Part shown: positions 20,228 to 30,697 of the stretch, piece after piece | How the letters are laid out: every line of letters starts with the position of its first letter | Numbering within the stretch: position 1 is the first letter of the stretch | From: Aurantiochytrium sp. KH105 | Taxonomy: Eukaryota; Sar; Bigyra; Thraustochytrida; Thraustochytriidae | Assembly (NCBI GenBank): GCA_003116975.1 | Contig: BGKB01000044.1 | Coordinates: 198,940 to 262,939 of the forward strand | Length of the DNA stretch: 64,000 nt | Direction of reading: 5' to 3' | Program-made: the position numbers and the translations under genes | The notes under the pieces: model-generated | Seen by the model: only the letters and a program-made list of their open reading frames with translations | Database searches by the model: none | Told to the model about the DNA's origin: nothing

Positions 20228-21682
20228 ATGGACGCCTACTCGGTGCTGACATTGGCGCACCTGCGCGCAGAGCGCATGGCGAACCTCACGACAGTTGCCA
20301 TGTACGGCGTTGTCCTGGTCATAGTCTCCGTTGCAGCCGTGATTTTGACCGAAAATGGAATGCCAAAGCGTCTGGTGGGCTGGTGCGTGGCCGGTATCTT
20401 CATGATGATGGCTCTCCCTTTGACCACGAGGGACATCAACGACCATTTACGGAACTTTGAGTTTCCCGAGCTGCAAAAGTACATTGTTCGCATCCTCTTT
20501 ATGATCCCTATTTACTCGGTCACTTCTTGGCTGTCGCTCGGCAACGAGAAACTATACACGTATCTGGAGTCCCTGCGGAGCCTCTACGAGGCATATGTCA
20601 TTTGGAGCTTTCTGTATTTCCTCATGCTTTACCTGGGCCCCACGGAGGAAATGCTCGCGACACGGCTCGAGTCATTGCCGCAGCAAAAACACCTCTTTCC
20701 CCTCAACTTCGTGTGGCCCCCATGGAAGATGGGCCACGAGTTCCTCTTCAAGTGCAAATTCGGCACGTTGCAATACGTTGTGTGGAAGATCACCAATGTC
20801 TTGATCGTCCTCATCACAAAGGCCGCTGGCGTCTACTACGACGGCGAGTGGCGCATTGATGGCGCCTATTTCTGGTCCATGGGCATTACCAATCTTTCGC
20901 AGCTCATTGCCATCTACTGTCTCGTGCTCTTTTACCACGTCATGAGCAAGGAGTTGGCTCCTATCAAGCCTCTCGCCAAATTTTTGTGCATCAAGGCGGT
21001 CGTTTTCTTTTCTTTCTGGCAAGGGACTGCCATTTCTGCCATGGTGTATTTTGGCTGGATCCACAGCACACCTTATATCAGCGCCGACACATACGCCAAG
21101 GGCCTGCAGGACTTGCTCATTTGCGTTGAAATGTTCTTTTTTGCCGTTGCCCATCATTTCATCTTTAGCTACAAGGACTTTCAGACATACCGTCATGCGA
21201 CGGCTCATTCGTCCTTCACTGTGGAAGCTGGGTACGGTGCAATGGAGCGCACAGGATCCTTTGAGAGCAACAGCTCTGGAGCTGGCTCGAGCGACTATGT
21301 GCGTGCCCTTCTTGAGGCTGCCAACCCACGTGACCTGGTGCATGACATCCGCCGCGACATTGGCCGACTCGGCGCACGCGGCTCTTTTCATGGATCTTCC
21401 TATGATGACTATGACAACGAGCGCGCACAGGGCGAGGGTGGCTTCGAGTCCGCTGCGAGCTTTGTGCCTACTTCGGATGACTATGGTCTCATTGATATCG
21501 AAAATGACGAAGATGACGAGGAAGAGGATGCTGGCGATGCGGATAGGTCCGATGGCGTTAATGCCGACAGGACAAGCCCTAATGTCGGCAGCGAGGCGCT
21601 AGCGCAAGGAAACCACAATGCAGAAACAAGGGGCAGCCCTCAGACTGCAGGAAGCAAGTTTAGCTACAAAGGCAACTCATGA
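20228..21682 (+). CDS. TMEM184/organic solute transporter alpha-family protein
   Basis: The 484-residue protein shows the DUF300 (OSTalpha/TMEM184, Solute_trans_a) layout: seven membrane helices in the first 310 residues, then a long soluble acidic tail. Diagnostic stretches are PLTTRDINDHLRNFEFPELQ, KYIVRILFMIPIYSVTSWLS, SLRSLYEAYVIWSFLYFL and KFLCIKAVVFFSFWQG, the last being the hallmark 'KF-x-x-K-x-V-x-F-x-x-WQ' motif. LLICVEMFFFAVAHHFIFSY closes the core. The tail (about 335-484) is Ser/Gly/Asp-rich with an acidic run. The family includes bile-acid transporters, plant vacuolar LAZ1 and uncharacterised vesicle proteins, so the substrate is open. The start lies directly after the AACGC microsatellite. 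Confidence 0.85.
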   Translation: MDAYSVLTLAHLRAERMANLTTVAMYGVVLVIVSVAAVILTENGMPKRLVGWCVAGIFMMMALPLTTRDINDHLRNFEFPELQKYIVRILFMIPIYSVTSWLSLGNEKLYTYLESLRSLYEAYVIWSFLYFLMLYLGPTEEMLATRLESLPQQKHLFPLNFVWPPWKMGHEFLFKCKFGTLQYVVWKITNVLIVLITKAAGVYYDGEWRIDGAYFWSMGITNLSQLIAIYCLVLFYHVMSKELAPIKPLAKFLCIKAVVFFSFWQGTAISAMVYFGWIHSTPYISADTYAKGLQDLLICVEMFFFAVAHHFIFSYKDFQTYRHATAHSSFTVEAGYGAMERTGSFESNSSGAGSSDYVRALLEAANPRDLVHDIRRDIGRLGARGSFHGSSYDDYDNERAQGEGGFESAASFVPTSDDYGLIDIENDEDDEEEDAGDADRSDGVNADRTSPNVGSEALAQGNHNAETRGSPQTAGSKFSYKGNS

Positions 21683-22148
21683 CATGTTCTATCGCGGGGT
21701 CATGCCCCAAGTTTATTTGTTCGGCACAAGCGATTTGCTTTTCGAGATCTCGTCGAGCCATTGTTTCAATTCGAACGAGGGGCAAGCTCATTTGGTAGCT
21801 AACGACACCGTCGCAAAAACCTTCGGCGCATCGAAGCTGGCCAGCCTAGGGTTAATTGTCTCTCAATGTATGTTTTTGATCCATTCATTCATCCATTCAT
21901 TCAATCATTCAATCAATCAATCAATCGATCAATCATCCATTCGTGTATTCAATCGTTCATTCGTTTCTTTTTCTCCTCAAACTTTTGACAAAATCGTCTG
22001 GCGGCTCGGTAGGTCGGCAATGAGACGCAGGCGTCCTATTTCCCAGTGCTACAAACAGACAGACGTGACCATACGTTCACTCGCGCAACAACCCGGGCAC
22101 CAAAACCTCGCCTCCATGTGGCATTATGCATAGCAAGACAGCACGAAC
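21683..22148. other. intergenic between convergent genes, ATTC/AATC repeats
   Basis: A run of imperfect ATTC and AATC tetranucleotides spans about 21880-21955. No gene is seen. Confidence 0.6.
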
Positions 22149-23120
22149 CTAGTTCTCGTCCAGATAGCGGTAAAAGAGCTTGATTTGCTCCAGTGTGATG
22201 AACATGACCACCAAGTACGGAGCCTGGCGCACAAACGTCGGCACGAAGCCCTTGTAAAGCGCCATTGGGCCCTCCTGTCGAACGGTTTTGACCACGCAGT
22301 CAATAGGCCCGCTGTACTGACCCGGAAAGCTATTCATCATGCGCGTCTTAATCGTGTCTGCGGGTGTAGAAGTGCAGCTCGCCACAAAGCCAGCCATGAA
22401 TCCGGCTGACAAATGGGTCGCAGGAACATCGGGGGCACCCATTTGCACCAAAATCATCTTGATCTGATCGTACGCTGCAAATTGTGAGGCAGTGACAATC
22501 ATGGCGCGTGCCACAGTGGGCGCACATCCACTCCAAAGCGCACTAACGCCTTCGCTCTGGCCAATACTCATCATACCGTGAAAGACGTTTCGGTATCCCC
22601 GTCGCGCCTCGACGGGCAACTTGCCGTCGGCTTGCATGCGAACCAGTGTGACATCGCAGGGATTTGCGACGACAGCTCCGACGGCCCCAGCCACCAAACC
22701 TGCGCCAATCTTTTCCAGAAGCGAGAGCTCGCGCTCGCCAGGAATTTCCCCGAGAGCCTCTTTGCACGAGTCGTAGACGCCGAATCTCACGCTCGAGTAC
22801 ACGGCCTGGCGCGCGAGCGAGGCTGTGAGGCCGCCAAAAAGGCCTCGTACGCCGTCGTTGCGCAGAATGATTTGCCCCATGGCCACGGGACCGAGCTTTG
22901 GGGCCGAGGCCGCGCCTTCTCCTTGCAGCTGCAGACGCACCTTGATGAGGTCCAGAGGGTGGCTCGCGCAGGCGCCAGCCATGGCGGCTAGACCGCCTTG
23001 CAGGAATCTGCGATGCAGATTTCCCGGTTTTGCTGCCGGTGCTTGCGTCGAAGTCGTCACGGCTGCAGTCTTTGCCATTGCCGCCGTCGTCGTGGTCGTC
23101 GTAGTCGAGGAGGTCGCCAT
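22149..23120 (-). CDS. mitochondrial dicarboxylate-type carrier (SLC25 family)
   Basis: The 323-residue protein has three mitochondrial-carrier repeats with signatures HPLDLIKVRLQLQG, NPCDVTLVRMQADG and TPADTIKTRMMNS. The second-repeat sequence VRMQADGKLPVEARRGYRNV is very close in style to plant dicarboxylate carriers (DIC1-3) and the UCP-like branch. It probably exchanges malate, succinate or related dicarboxylates, and phosphate, across the mitochondrial inner membrane. The length is normal apart from a Thr/Ala-rich N-terminal extension of about 33 residues (MATSSTTTTTTTAAMAKTAA). The start is the first ATG, with an AGCAAGC-rich leader immediately upstream. Exact substrate preference cannot be read from sequence. 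Confidence 0.85.
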   Translation of the reverse strand: MATSSTTTTTTTAAMAKTAAVTTSTQAPAAKPGNLHRRFLQGGLAAMAGACASHPLDLIKVRLQLQGEGAASAPKLGPVAMGQIILRNDGVRGLFGGLTASLARQAVYSSVRFGVYDSCKEALGEIPGERELSLLEKIGAGLVAGAVGAVVANPCDVTLVRMQADGKLPVEARRGYRNVFHGMMSIGQSEGVSALWSGCAPTVARAMIVTASQFAAYDQIKMILVQMGAPDVPATHLSAGFMAGFVASCTSTPADTIKTRMMNSFPGQYSGPIDCVVKTVRQEGPMALYKGFVPTFVRQAPYLVVMFITLEQIKLFYRYLDEN

Positions 23121-23471
23121 GCTTGCTTGCTGTCTTGCTGGCTTGCTCAGCAGGCTTGCTGCCTATCCCTCGAGGTCTCTCTCGATGAAAGGACTTCGCC
23201 GCACGGCTCTCGCGCACTCGCTCGAGCCTGCCCTTGCCCTCGCCTAAGCTTTCGGCTTTCCGCCGCTGCGCTGCGTGCCGTCGTACGCCTTACTGCGAGA
23301 GAGACGATGGCACTCGGAGGGTCAATAGGGGTTCTGCCAGTGCCGTCCATGTCATTTCGTTCTCAGGCTGTCTGCGACATTGACCATGGTGATTGACTGC
23401 GATGATGAGACGAAGAGGGACGACGGGGAGGGAGCACGTTGGCTGCATGACCGATCGACCACCGACGCAAG

Positions 23472-23536
23472 CGAGACGAGACGAGACGAGACGAGACGAG
23501 ACGAGACGAGACGAGACGAGACGAGACGAGACGAGA
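23472..23536. repeat. (GACGA)n pentanucleotide microsatellite
   Basis: About 13 near-perfect copies of GACGA; the same unit occurs as a short run at 1587-1608. Confidence 0.95.
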
Positions 23537-24183
23537 CCCGACCGTCTCCGCGACACAGTCCGTACTAGCGGCGCCAGCGATACGTTCCAGTCCAAGAAAT
23601 GCAAGGGTGACGATGGTGATGTGATGATGACGTTGGCCCGCCACACTTTGGCCGCTGCCGCGAAAACAACAACCAAGGAAAGGAGAGGAGCACGAGCAGC
23701 TGCAGCAGCGGGGCAAGGAGCGGGAGAAGGAGAAGTAGCGAGCGGGAGGCTAGAGCTGGGAAAAGAAGACACGCAGAGGCTGTGGCGGCTGCCTGCCTTG
23801 GCCTGTGCTCGCTGGCCTGCCAGTCAATGGTGGCCCGCAGAGTCCTTTCCTTCTCCAGCCGCAGCTGCCACCGCGTGGAGTCCATGATCCCGAAGTCATG
23901 AACCCGACCAGCTGCAGCCTGCTGCTGCTGCTGCTGCAGCCGAGTGAGTGGTCCGGTCAGCGTCAAATGGGACGCGGGCGTCGAATTTCGTCGTAGTACT
24001 ATGCGAGTGAACGACCGGCCGCTGTACTCTTCAGCCGCAAGCAAGCTGCACTGTGACCATTTGGGCGAATTGACGACGTGCGCGATCTCCTTTCGTCGTG
24101 CAGATTTGCACCAGTGGTGGATTGAAGGAAGCCATCTGAACACAGCAAAGCTTGCCTGCTTGCTTGCTTGCTTGCTAGTGTTT

Positions 24184-24199
24184 CTAGGCCAAGGCCTAG
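24184..24199. promoter_or_regulatory. CTAGGCC-AA-GGCCTAG palindrome
   Basis: A perfect 7-base inverted repeat with a 2-base spacer, about 300 bases upstream of the EDRF1-like start, belonging to the recurrent TAGGCCTA-type class. Confidence 0.35.
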
Positions 24200-24501
24200 T
24201 CGCACTACGCTGGAGAGAGCACAAGCGACAGAACCGGAACCACGTACCCGCGCACGCACGTACCCGCGCACGCACGCACGCACGCACGCACGCGCGAACG
24301 CCCGAGTCCTCGCCTCGGGCGTGAGCGCAAGCTTGTACGGCATCAGCTCGCGGTCTCACAATCGTAAACGCGCGGCGCTGTGGCACGGCACCGCGCCGCG
24401 AGAGACGCCTCTTCGAGATCAAGATTTCTTCGGGAACATCATCAGCAAGAGCGACAGGTAAAGGAGGTGCCGCCGCTGGCCCGACGACGCCTGTAGCTAC
24501 G

Positions 24502-27500
24502 ATGAACTCATGGGCGGCCGTGGCGAAGGCCGGCGTCAGCGCCCGAGAGGACAAGGCGCCCTCGCAGCCCCAGCATCCGGCAAGACAGGCACAACAGCAA
24601 CGACAACACGAACAGCGAGACCGGCACGCCGTGGAGCCCCGCAACGAGCTTCCAGACAACGGGACTACCGTAGCCGTCCTTGTTGGTCCAGCACGACAAG
24701 ATGAACCACCGAAAACGGTGCCTGTAGACTCCGCACAAGAATGCACCACAATAACATTACAGCGACTCTCCTTTGACCCGTGGCAGCGGCCCAATTCGAA
24801 CCACAATAGCAGCAAGCAGCGCATCATCTCCACGGTGCAACTCTTTCACTTTGAACGTCTCGACCCAGACACGGATCTTCGCGTTTGCAGACCATCTAAT
24901 CCAGACTTTTCCTATTTCAATACGAGCGCACAGGCCTCCGATCCGAACGGCCCAAGTCTCGGCAAGTCGCAGACGTCCAACGATCCGCCCGGATGGGCCG
25001 GACTCTGGCAATACGATGGCTCTGCCAACGTGGACGCCAACACCGAGGTGCTCTCCCTCCTCGACAGTGCTTTTGACAAGGGTCGACAACCAGACGTTAT
25101 TGGTTCCTCGCAATCTCTCAAGGCGCTCTTTTCGATGCCATACACGGATCGGCCAGTCTCCGTCTTTATTCATCGAGTTGGACGCGCGCTTCTGGTTGAG
25201 TCGGGAGAAGAGGATCCGGGCCGCGAAGCAACGCATCTACGTCAAGCTGGGACCTCGCTCCAATTCCTCGTACACAACGACACAAGCAGCGCTCCTGCAC
25301 CTCGACCGGATCGCGATTCTCCACGAGCGAGTCGACCTCTTTCGCCTCGTGAAAAGATGGAGGCTCTCTTGCATGAACGACTTCTCGAGGCCCAAGGCTT
25401 TGAGACTCAAAGCCCGTCCTCAGCTGTTACAGGACGAGGTGCTACTGCGAATGAATTTGCTCCTCCGAAGCGAGCAAGTGTCTCGCCGTCGCAGGTACCG
25501 TCGTCGTCATCGGCGACAGCGACGTCGGCATCAGCCCCCTCCCCCTCCTCCTCATTCTCTCCTTCTCATCCTACGGCTTCTTCAGCTTCTTCGGCTTCTT
25601 CTTCATCATCATCATCATCTTCTTCTCCTCCCTCGTCGTCTTCGCCTTCTTCCGCGTCACCTACTTCTTCGAGGTCTTCAACATGGGGCGCGTTTCGCCG
25701 AACCCTCAGCTGGAAGTTTGACAATGTCGAAGTCGTCGTGGGAAGCAAGCTCCTCGTGTTTCAAGATCCGGAAACAGAGGCGGGGAACCTGTCCGTGCGT
25801 CTGCACGAAGCTTCGGAGCAGCTGAGTGGGAGTGAATGTCTTGATTTCTATCTCGAAAATCGCTTGGCCGGCGTACAGCGCTTCGCCCTTTGTTTGCATT
25901 CGCAAGGGCGTGTCCGCGACTGGCGACTGTACGCCACCGAGGACATTCCACGGTTGGAGGGCCATCACGCACCCTTTGAGGACAATCGCAAATTGGCTTG
26001 CTCCTTTTCTCCGCAGATACTTGAGCAGCGTGCGGCGCAACTCCTAGCCTTCTTGCGCGAACGTCTTGTGGATGGCCGCACGTACTGGCTCTTTAAAGGT
26101 GCCAACAGCAACCAAGTCCATCTCTGCCAGCCGGCATCGTCTAACTGGATGTACTCCATGGCAATGTTGTCATATCGCATGGCACTCAGCTACGCACAAA
26201 AGCGTCGCAAACTTGACGTTCGTCCCCCTGAACAAGTATCAAGCCAAGCTACGCACGCAACAGACCCGCCTTTTTCTGGCAAGAACGCAAGCAAACGCAA
26301 CAAGGAGCTTGGCAAGGCCGCGCGACGAGGTGGAGGAGGAGCGCACAAAAATCGACGTGCACATGGTAATGGTGGTGATGGCGATGACGGCGATGCCAAG
26401 GATACAGAAAAGCATGCGCAGTACCTGTTTTTTCTTCGCAGGGAGCGGGAGCTCCTTTCCAAGAGCATTGAGATTCTTGAGGAAATTTCGACCGCGGGTG
26501 GACCTTCACGCGACCTTTTGCAGGCTTCTTTGCATGAAAAAGTCGCGCAAACCTTCTTGGATCAGGTTCCATGGGCGCAGGAGCGCGCCCGCGAGCGCGC
26601 ATGGAAACAGGCGAGCCCTCCTTCTGAGGACGTAGAGGGCGGTGTCGTGGCCCTTGTGGGCGCGGCAGTGCAGCATTGGCACAAGGCCGCTGCACGCCTC
26701 GCCGCATGCCCTGACACCGAGGCTCTCCCTAGCGAAGGCATGAAGCAATCCATGCGTGATCTCCAAGCCCGGCTGCAAGCGACCGTCTTTGGTTGCTACA
26801 TGCTAACGGCGCGTGCCCACGCCAGTGTGGGGAAAAATCGCGAGGCGATCCGCACCATTACGCAAGGTCTTTCCGGAAAGGGGACCTTTGATCGCTGGTT
26901 CCCTGACTGGGTATCCACGCACAAGCCGGTCGACGTCGTGCGCGGGTATTCGTTCTTGGGGGATACGCTCATGGGTCTGTGCAAGCGAGCGCTGCGCAGT
27001 TCGAACCGTGGCCCGGGCCCTCAATCGTCTGTCAAGTGGCTCGAGTACTCTGAAACGGTACGCGGCGAGGTTTTGGCCTGCGTTGCGCTGCGGGGTCAGA
27101 GTCAGGCCAGCAATGGCGCTTTCAATAAAGGTAAAGACCATGGCAAGGACAAGGACGAGGACGAGGACGAGGACGAGGACAACGACATGAGCAAGCCAGC
27201 TTTGAGTCCCGGGGAGCACTCTGAGAACACGTGCGCTGCAGAACTTCTGGTGCGAGGCGCCCTTCAAGTCTACTTGGCAGCACACACCGAAGCGAAACGT
27301 AGTGCTGATCAGGCGCTCCTTCGAGAAACGGATTGGAAGCTCGGGAATGCTTGCAACGAGCTTGGTAAACTCCTCTTGGCTGTGCACGCTCTAGAGGCTG
27401 CCAAAGTTGCCTTGGAGGCTGGTGTCGAGCGCTTTGCGCAGTCTGACGCGCGTGCTAATGCCATTGCGCTCTTGCTAAATCTGAACCACTTGTATCGAGG

Positions 27501-28161
27501 TCTCGGTCTCGCAAGTGCTCAAGCGACGCAGAAAGGCGAATCGACATCTTCATCGATATCGTCGTCAGCATCATCAGGACAGGCACAAACATCACAACAA
27601 AGCTCTGTACAAGAGCAGCCACCAGCAAGTCAACTTCGCGAGGGCGCGGACAGACTACGAGACCAAGAGGCCTTTATTCAAAAGGGTACAGACTATCTAG
27701 AGCAAGCGCGGAGACTTGCAGGTGCCGCAGGAAACCCAGCTGTCGAGCTCGAGCTTGCCATGAATGAGATGATCCGTGGCGTTTGGCTACGTGGTCACTG
27801 CTCGGGCGATCTTGAGACGCTCGACCCACTTGCCCGTCGGTTCACCATCTATTGTACACAGGAGGCCATTACGCATCTGCGCGCTGCGCTCTCGCGTTAC
27901 GAGCCTCTCCAGGCAACCCAGGCCGTCGCCGTCGAAAAGGCGGCCGCTGTTCACTATCATCTTGGGGCGCATTTCGCTTGGATTGCCAAGCAGCGCACCG
28001 ATGCCTCGCTCGCAGCGCTCACCACTACGAATCGTAGACTAACGCGCGAGCTCGCCGTGCGGCACTTTCGTCAGGCTCTTGCTGGCCTTCCCCAAGGAGC
28101 TTCGCAGGAGCAATGCCGCAGCGAGCTGGCTGCACTGCAGCAAGCAGCACGGGGGGCGTGA
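24502..28161 (+). CDS. EDRF1-like TPR-containing protein
   Basis: The 1,219-residue protein matches erythroid differentiation-related factor 1 in organisation. Residues about 65-270 hold the N-terminal conserved block (TVQLFHFERLDPDTDLRV, LLDSAFDKGRQPDVIGSSQS, LKALFSMPYTDRPVSVFIHR). Residues about 400-560 continue with RTLSWKFDNVEVVVGSKLLV, ECLDFYLENRLAGVQRFALC and DGRTYWLFKGANSNQVHL, all characteristic of EDRF1. The C-terminal half is helical and TPR-like (CNELGKLLLAVHALEAAKVA; YHLGAHFAWIAKQRTDASLA). A poly-Ser linker (about 333-392) is encoded by TCA/TCT repeats, and an Asp/Glu run follows near 885. Human EDRF1 is a transcription-related factor; the ancestral role is unknown. The frame is a single uninterrupted exon. 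Confidence 0.8.
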   Translation: MNSWAAVAKAGVSAREDKAPSQPQHPARQAQQQRQHEQRDRHAVEPRNELPDNGTTVAVLVGPARQDEPPKTVPVDSAQECTTITLQRLSFDPWQRPNSNHNSSKQRIISTVQLFHFERLDPDTDLRVCRPSNPDFSYFNTSAQASDPNGPSLGKSQTSNDPPGWAGLWQYDGSANVDANTEVLSLLDSAFDKGRQPDVIGSSQSLKALFSMPYTDRPVSVFIHRVGRALLVESGEEDPGREATHLRQAGTSLQFLVHNDTSSAPAPRPDRDSPRASRPLSPREKMEALLHERLLEAQGFETQSPSSAVTGRGATANEFAPPKRASVSPSQVPSSSSATATSASAPSPSSSFSPSHPTASSASSASSSSSSSSSSPPSSSSPSSASPTSSRSSTWGAFRRTLSWKFDNVEVVVGSKLLVFQDPETEAGNLSVRLHEASEQLSGSECLDFYLENRLAGVQRFALCLHSQGRVRDWRLYATEDIPRLEGHHAPFEDNRKLACSFSPQILEQRAAQLLAFLRERLVDGRTYWLFKGANSNQVHLCQPASSNWMYSMAMLSYRMALSYAQKRRKLDVRPPEQVSSQATHATDPPFSGKNASKRNKELGKAARRGGGGAHKNRRAHGNGGDGDDGDAKDTEKHAQYLFFLRRERELLSKSIEILEEISTAGGPSRDLLQASLHEKVAQTFLDQVPWAQERARERAWKQASPPSEDVEGGVVALVGAAVQHWHKAAARLAACPDTEALPSEGMKQSMRDLQARLQATVFGCYMLTARAHASVGKNREAIRTITQGLSGKGTFDRWFPDWVSTHKPVDVVRGYSFLGDTLMGLCKRALRSSNRGPGPQSSVKWLEYSETVRGEVLACVALRGQSQASNGAFNKGKDHGKDKDEDEDEDEDNDMSKPALSPGEHSENTCAAELLVRGALQVYLAAHTEAKRSADQALLRETDWKLGNACNELGKLLLAVHALEAAKVALEAGVERFAQSDARANAIALLLNLNHLYRGLGLASAQATQKGESTSSSISSSASSGQAQTSQQSSVQEQPPASQLREGADRLRDQEAFIQKGTDYLEQARRLAGAAGNPAVELELAMNEMIRGVWLRGHCSGDLETLDPLARRFTIYCTQEAITHLRAALSRYEPLQATQAVAVEKAAAVHYHLGAHFAWIAKQRTDASLAALTTTNRRLTRELAVRHFRQALAGLPQGASQEQCRSELAALQQAARGA

Positions 28162-28246
28162 GTTGTCGCAAGTTTTTTTGGAGAGTTTTCTCAACTTGTC
28201 GAGACAGAGATCGAGCATGGGTTTCCCACCCAAGCACTTGTGATGT

Positions 28247-28441
28247 GCACGTACTACTTTAGTTGCACGTACTACTTTAGTTGCACGTACTACTTTAGTT
28301 GCACGTACTACTTTAGTTGCGCGTACAACTTTAGTTGCACGTACAACTTTAGTTGCACGTACTACTTTAGTTGCACGTACTACTTTAGTTGCACGTACTG
28401 CTTTAGTTGCACGTACTGCTTTAGTTGCACGCACTTCAGTT
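28247..28441. repeat. 18-bp minisatellite, ten full copies plus a partial
   Basis: The unit is GCACGTACTACTTTAGTT, with a few point variants (AAC or GCT in place of CTAC positions). It sits exactly in the gap between the convergent EDRF1-like and MFS genes, ending 5 bases before the MFS stop codon. It reads as a CTYYFS hexapeptide repeat, but the frame runs antisense into the transporter, so I treat it as non-coding. Confidence 0.95.
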
Positions 28442-28446
28442 GCACT

Positions 28447-29292
28447 TCAAATGCGAATGAGCTCATTTTCTGCATCCGAGGTGTTGCCGGACTCGCCGAG
28501 GTCGACATAGTCGGGCCCGTTCCCGCCTCGAACGCTGTCATTATCGCGGCGAGGAATTCGCACAGGGAGCTCAGTTTCACGAACTGCTGCTTCGGACCCG
28601 TGAGAGGTCGAGAAAGCGCCATCGACCGAGTCGTGATGAAGTGCATCGTGCTGCGACCTGACGTTGACAAAGGCCACTGTAAGGAGGACAGCCATGGCGG
28701 ACACAACGGCCGAACAAAGCATGACAAAGGTGAGCGAGGTTTTGTCCATGACAAATTTGAAGAATACAGCACCCAAAAATGCGCCCGCTTTGCCCAGGGC
28801 AGCAGAGAGACCATTGAAGAAGGATCGCACTTCTGGGTCAAAGGTTTCGGCCGGCAAACAGAACGTAGTCGCGTTAGGACCAAAGTTGTAAAAAAAGAAT
28901 GTAGCGCAATACAATGCAAAGATGAAAGGTGTTGCAGTCCGCTCGCCCATGCTCAAGAGACCAGCAAGACCGAGAAAAAGCACTGTGAGCACCACAAAGC
29001 CAAATACTTGCATCTGCTTCCGCCCCATCTTGTCCGAGTAGTAGCTGGCCAGAAGAAGGCCGGGCAGCGCAATCGCACTCACAATAGTCGTGAGCGCGGC
29101 AACTTCGGCTTCGTCTGCCTCAAAGACCAAATTGAGGATGAACGGGCTAAAGACCACGTTGCCGTAGAACAAGACGTCAAAAAGAAACCATGTGCCGCCA
29201 GTGCCCACCAGCTTGAGCAGATTCCCTCGGGACCAGCGACTTTGAAATGATGCGGGCGGGGTATACACCTCGAGAGGCACACTGTTCTCCAA

Positions 29293-29324
<32 letters not shown>

Positions 29325-30141
29325 TGTCGTCATCATCATAGTCGTCAATGTCGTCGTTGCTATTGACTCTTGTACTTTCGAAAGCTCCATTTCGGGCGTT
29401 GCGGTAATTATTGTTGTTGTTGTCGCAGGTACTCGCGTCGCCGTTGTCAACGCCGTCACTAAGGCTGTCAGTAGCAGCAACAGCAGTCGCTTGGGTCACC
29501 ATGTCTTCAAAAACGCGGCGCAAACGCCCGATGGCAAAGCCTGCCGGGACTGATCCCGTCAGAAGCGCCACGCGCCACGCAAGAGGCTTGGCGTGAGGCA
29601 AAACCGTGTCCAGAACAAGCACCCAGAGTGGAGCCATGAGCTGACCCACGCCCTGAAAAGAGAATGTGAGCATGACACGACGACCATTAAATGACTCAAG
29701 GCGACCCTCCCCACCCCCAGGGGGGCCATTATCGTGGTTGGGAGACATGCTTGCAGACGCGATCGCCGCAAGCGGATAAACGCCCCCAGCACCGACGCCA
29801 ACGACAAATCGCGAGATGGCCAGCTTGGTAAAGAGATGCGGGGCCCAGCACAGAAAAGCACCAGCGAGGCAACCGCAGATGAGGATCACAAAGGTTAACA
29901 CGAGGCCACGCACGATACCCAAACGCTCGCCCGCATATCCCATGACGATCTGACCTGTGACTGCTCCGACAAAGGCTGCCGAGGCCACCATTGAGGTTTG
30001 GACCTCTGAGAGCTCCTCGCCCTCGCTTTCGATTAGGTACAGCGTATGGCCTGCGATGGCCAAGTTGTACCCGGCCGCAAGGTTCGCCAGCGAGGTCACC
30101 ACGAAGATGGAGTCCAGCTCGACGCCGCAGCATTGCCTCAT
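28447..30141 (-). CDS. MFS transporter, inorganic phosphate:H+ symporter-like
   Basis: The 564-residue protein has twelve predicted membrane helices in two halves with a central acidic loop. Family marks include LANLAAGYNLAIAGHTLYLI in helix 1, GYAGERLGIVRGL (MFS loop 2-3), RFVVGVGAGGVYPLAA, FLFDVLFYGNVVFSPFIL, and especially NFGPNATTFCLPAETFDPEV followed by RSFFNGLSAALGKAGAFLGA. The last two match the PHT1/Pho84 phosphate symporter signature. Plasma-membrane phosphate uptake is likely. The cytosolic loop (about 215-275) carries Asn and Asp/Glu runs, the latter encoded by a TCC-TCG repeat in the antisense direction. The gene is divergent from FANCD2 and shares a 556-base upstream region. The exact substrate is inferred. 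Confidence 0.85.
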
Positions 30142-30697
30142 CCTGCCGCCGGCCGGCCGTTCCTACTCGCCGTTGCTCGGGCCGCCCTCCGCGATGGAGC
30201 GCTCGAGATCTTTCGTGCCGTTCGTTTCAGGGTCCGGACGTGGCAGTGGCGGCCCGACCCACCCGCCTCCAGCCGCGCGCGCCTCGTCGCGCCAGGTCCG
30301 CAGCAAAATAGTTTTGCGAAGTTGCTGACGCAGCCAGAGATGAGGATCCGATCAAGGCCTCACGACTGCACGCTCGGCGCTCGCTCAATGACGCAGGAAA
30401 ATTCAAAATTTTGCTGCGAGAAGGGAACGGGGCCCTTTTAGCCTATGGGCCATAGCGCTTGATAGGCCTATGGGCGAAGAAAAAATGCGAACGAAAGTTA
30501 GAAAGCAAACGGGAATCATTGTTCGCCCCCGACGCGGAGTCGAGGGGCGCGAGCAGCAGCGGCACAGCGCGGAGCGCGCGCGCGCGAGGCCGACGCCGGC
30601 GAGAGCTGCGCCCGCGAGCGCAAGGTGAGCGGCTGCGCGGACCGCGACCGTGAAGAAAGGCGTGAGCGGATCCATCCGCCAGTTAGGCAGGTGGAGG
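30142..30697. promoter_or_regulatory. divergent upstream region, MFS transporter and FANCD2
   Basis: This 556-base interval must hold both start regions. It contains an ATAGGCCTAT palindrome at 30462-30471 and the related CTATGGGCCATAG at about 30442-30454, midway between the genes. No gene is seen within it. Confidence 0.5.

Larger units (their letters stand above)
23121..24501. other. intergenic between divergent carrier and EDRF1-like genes
   Basis: Contains GCTT repeats (23121-23160 and about 24150-24178), a GACGA array (23472-23536), a CGCA run (about 24250-24293) and an inverted CTAGGCC/GGCCTAG pair at 24184-24199. Long open frames on both strands translate to repeat-driven low complexity, and I treat them as non-coding. 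Confidence 0.6.

Noticed and set aside
23565..24833. 422-codon minus-strand open frame overlapping the EDRF1-like start
   Set aside because: Overlaps a supported gene and a microsatellite region; includes repeat peptides (RACVRACVRA).
28240..29250. CTYYFS hexapeptide-repeat protein read from the 18-bp minisatellite
   Set aside because: The frame runs into the antisense of a well-supported phosphate-transporter gene and has no independent support.
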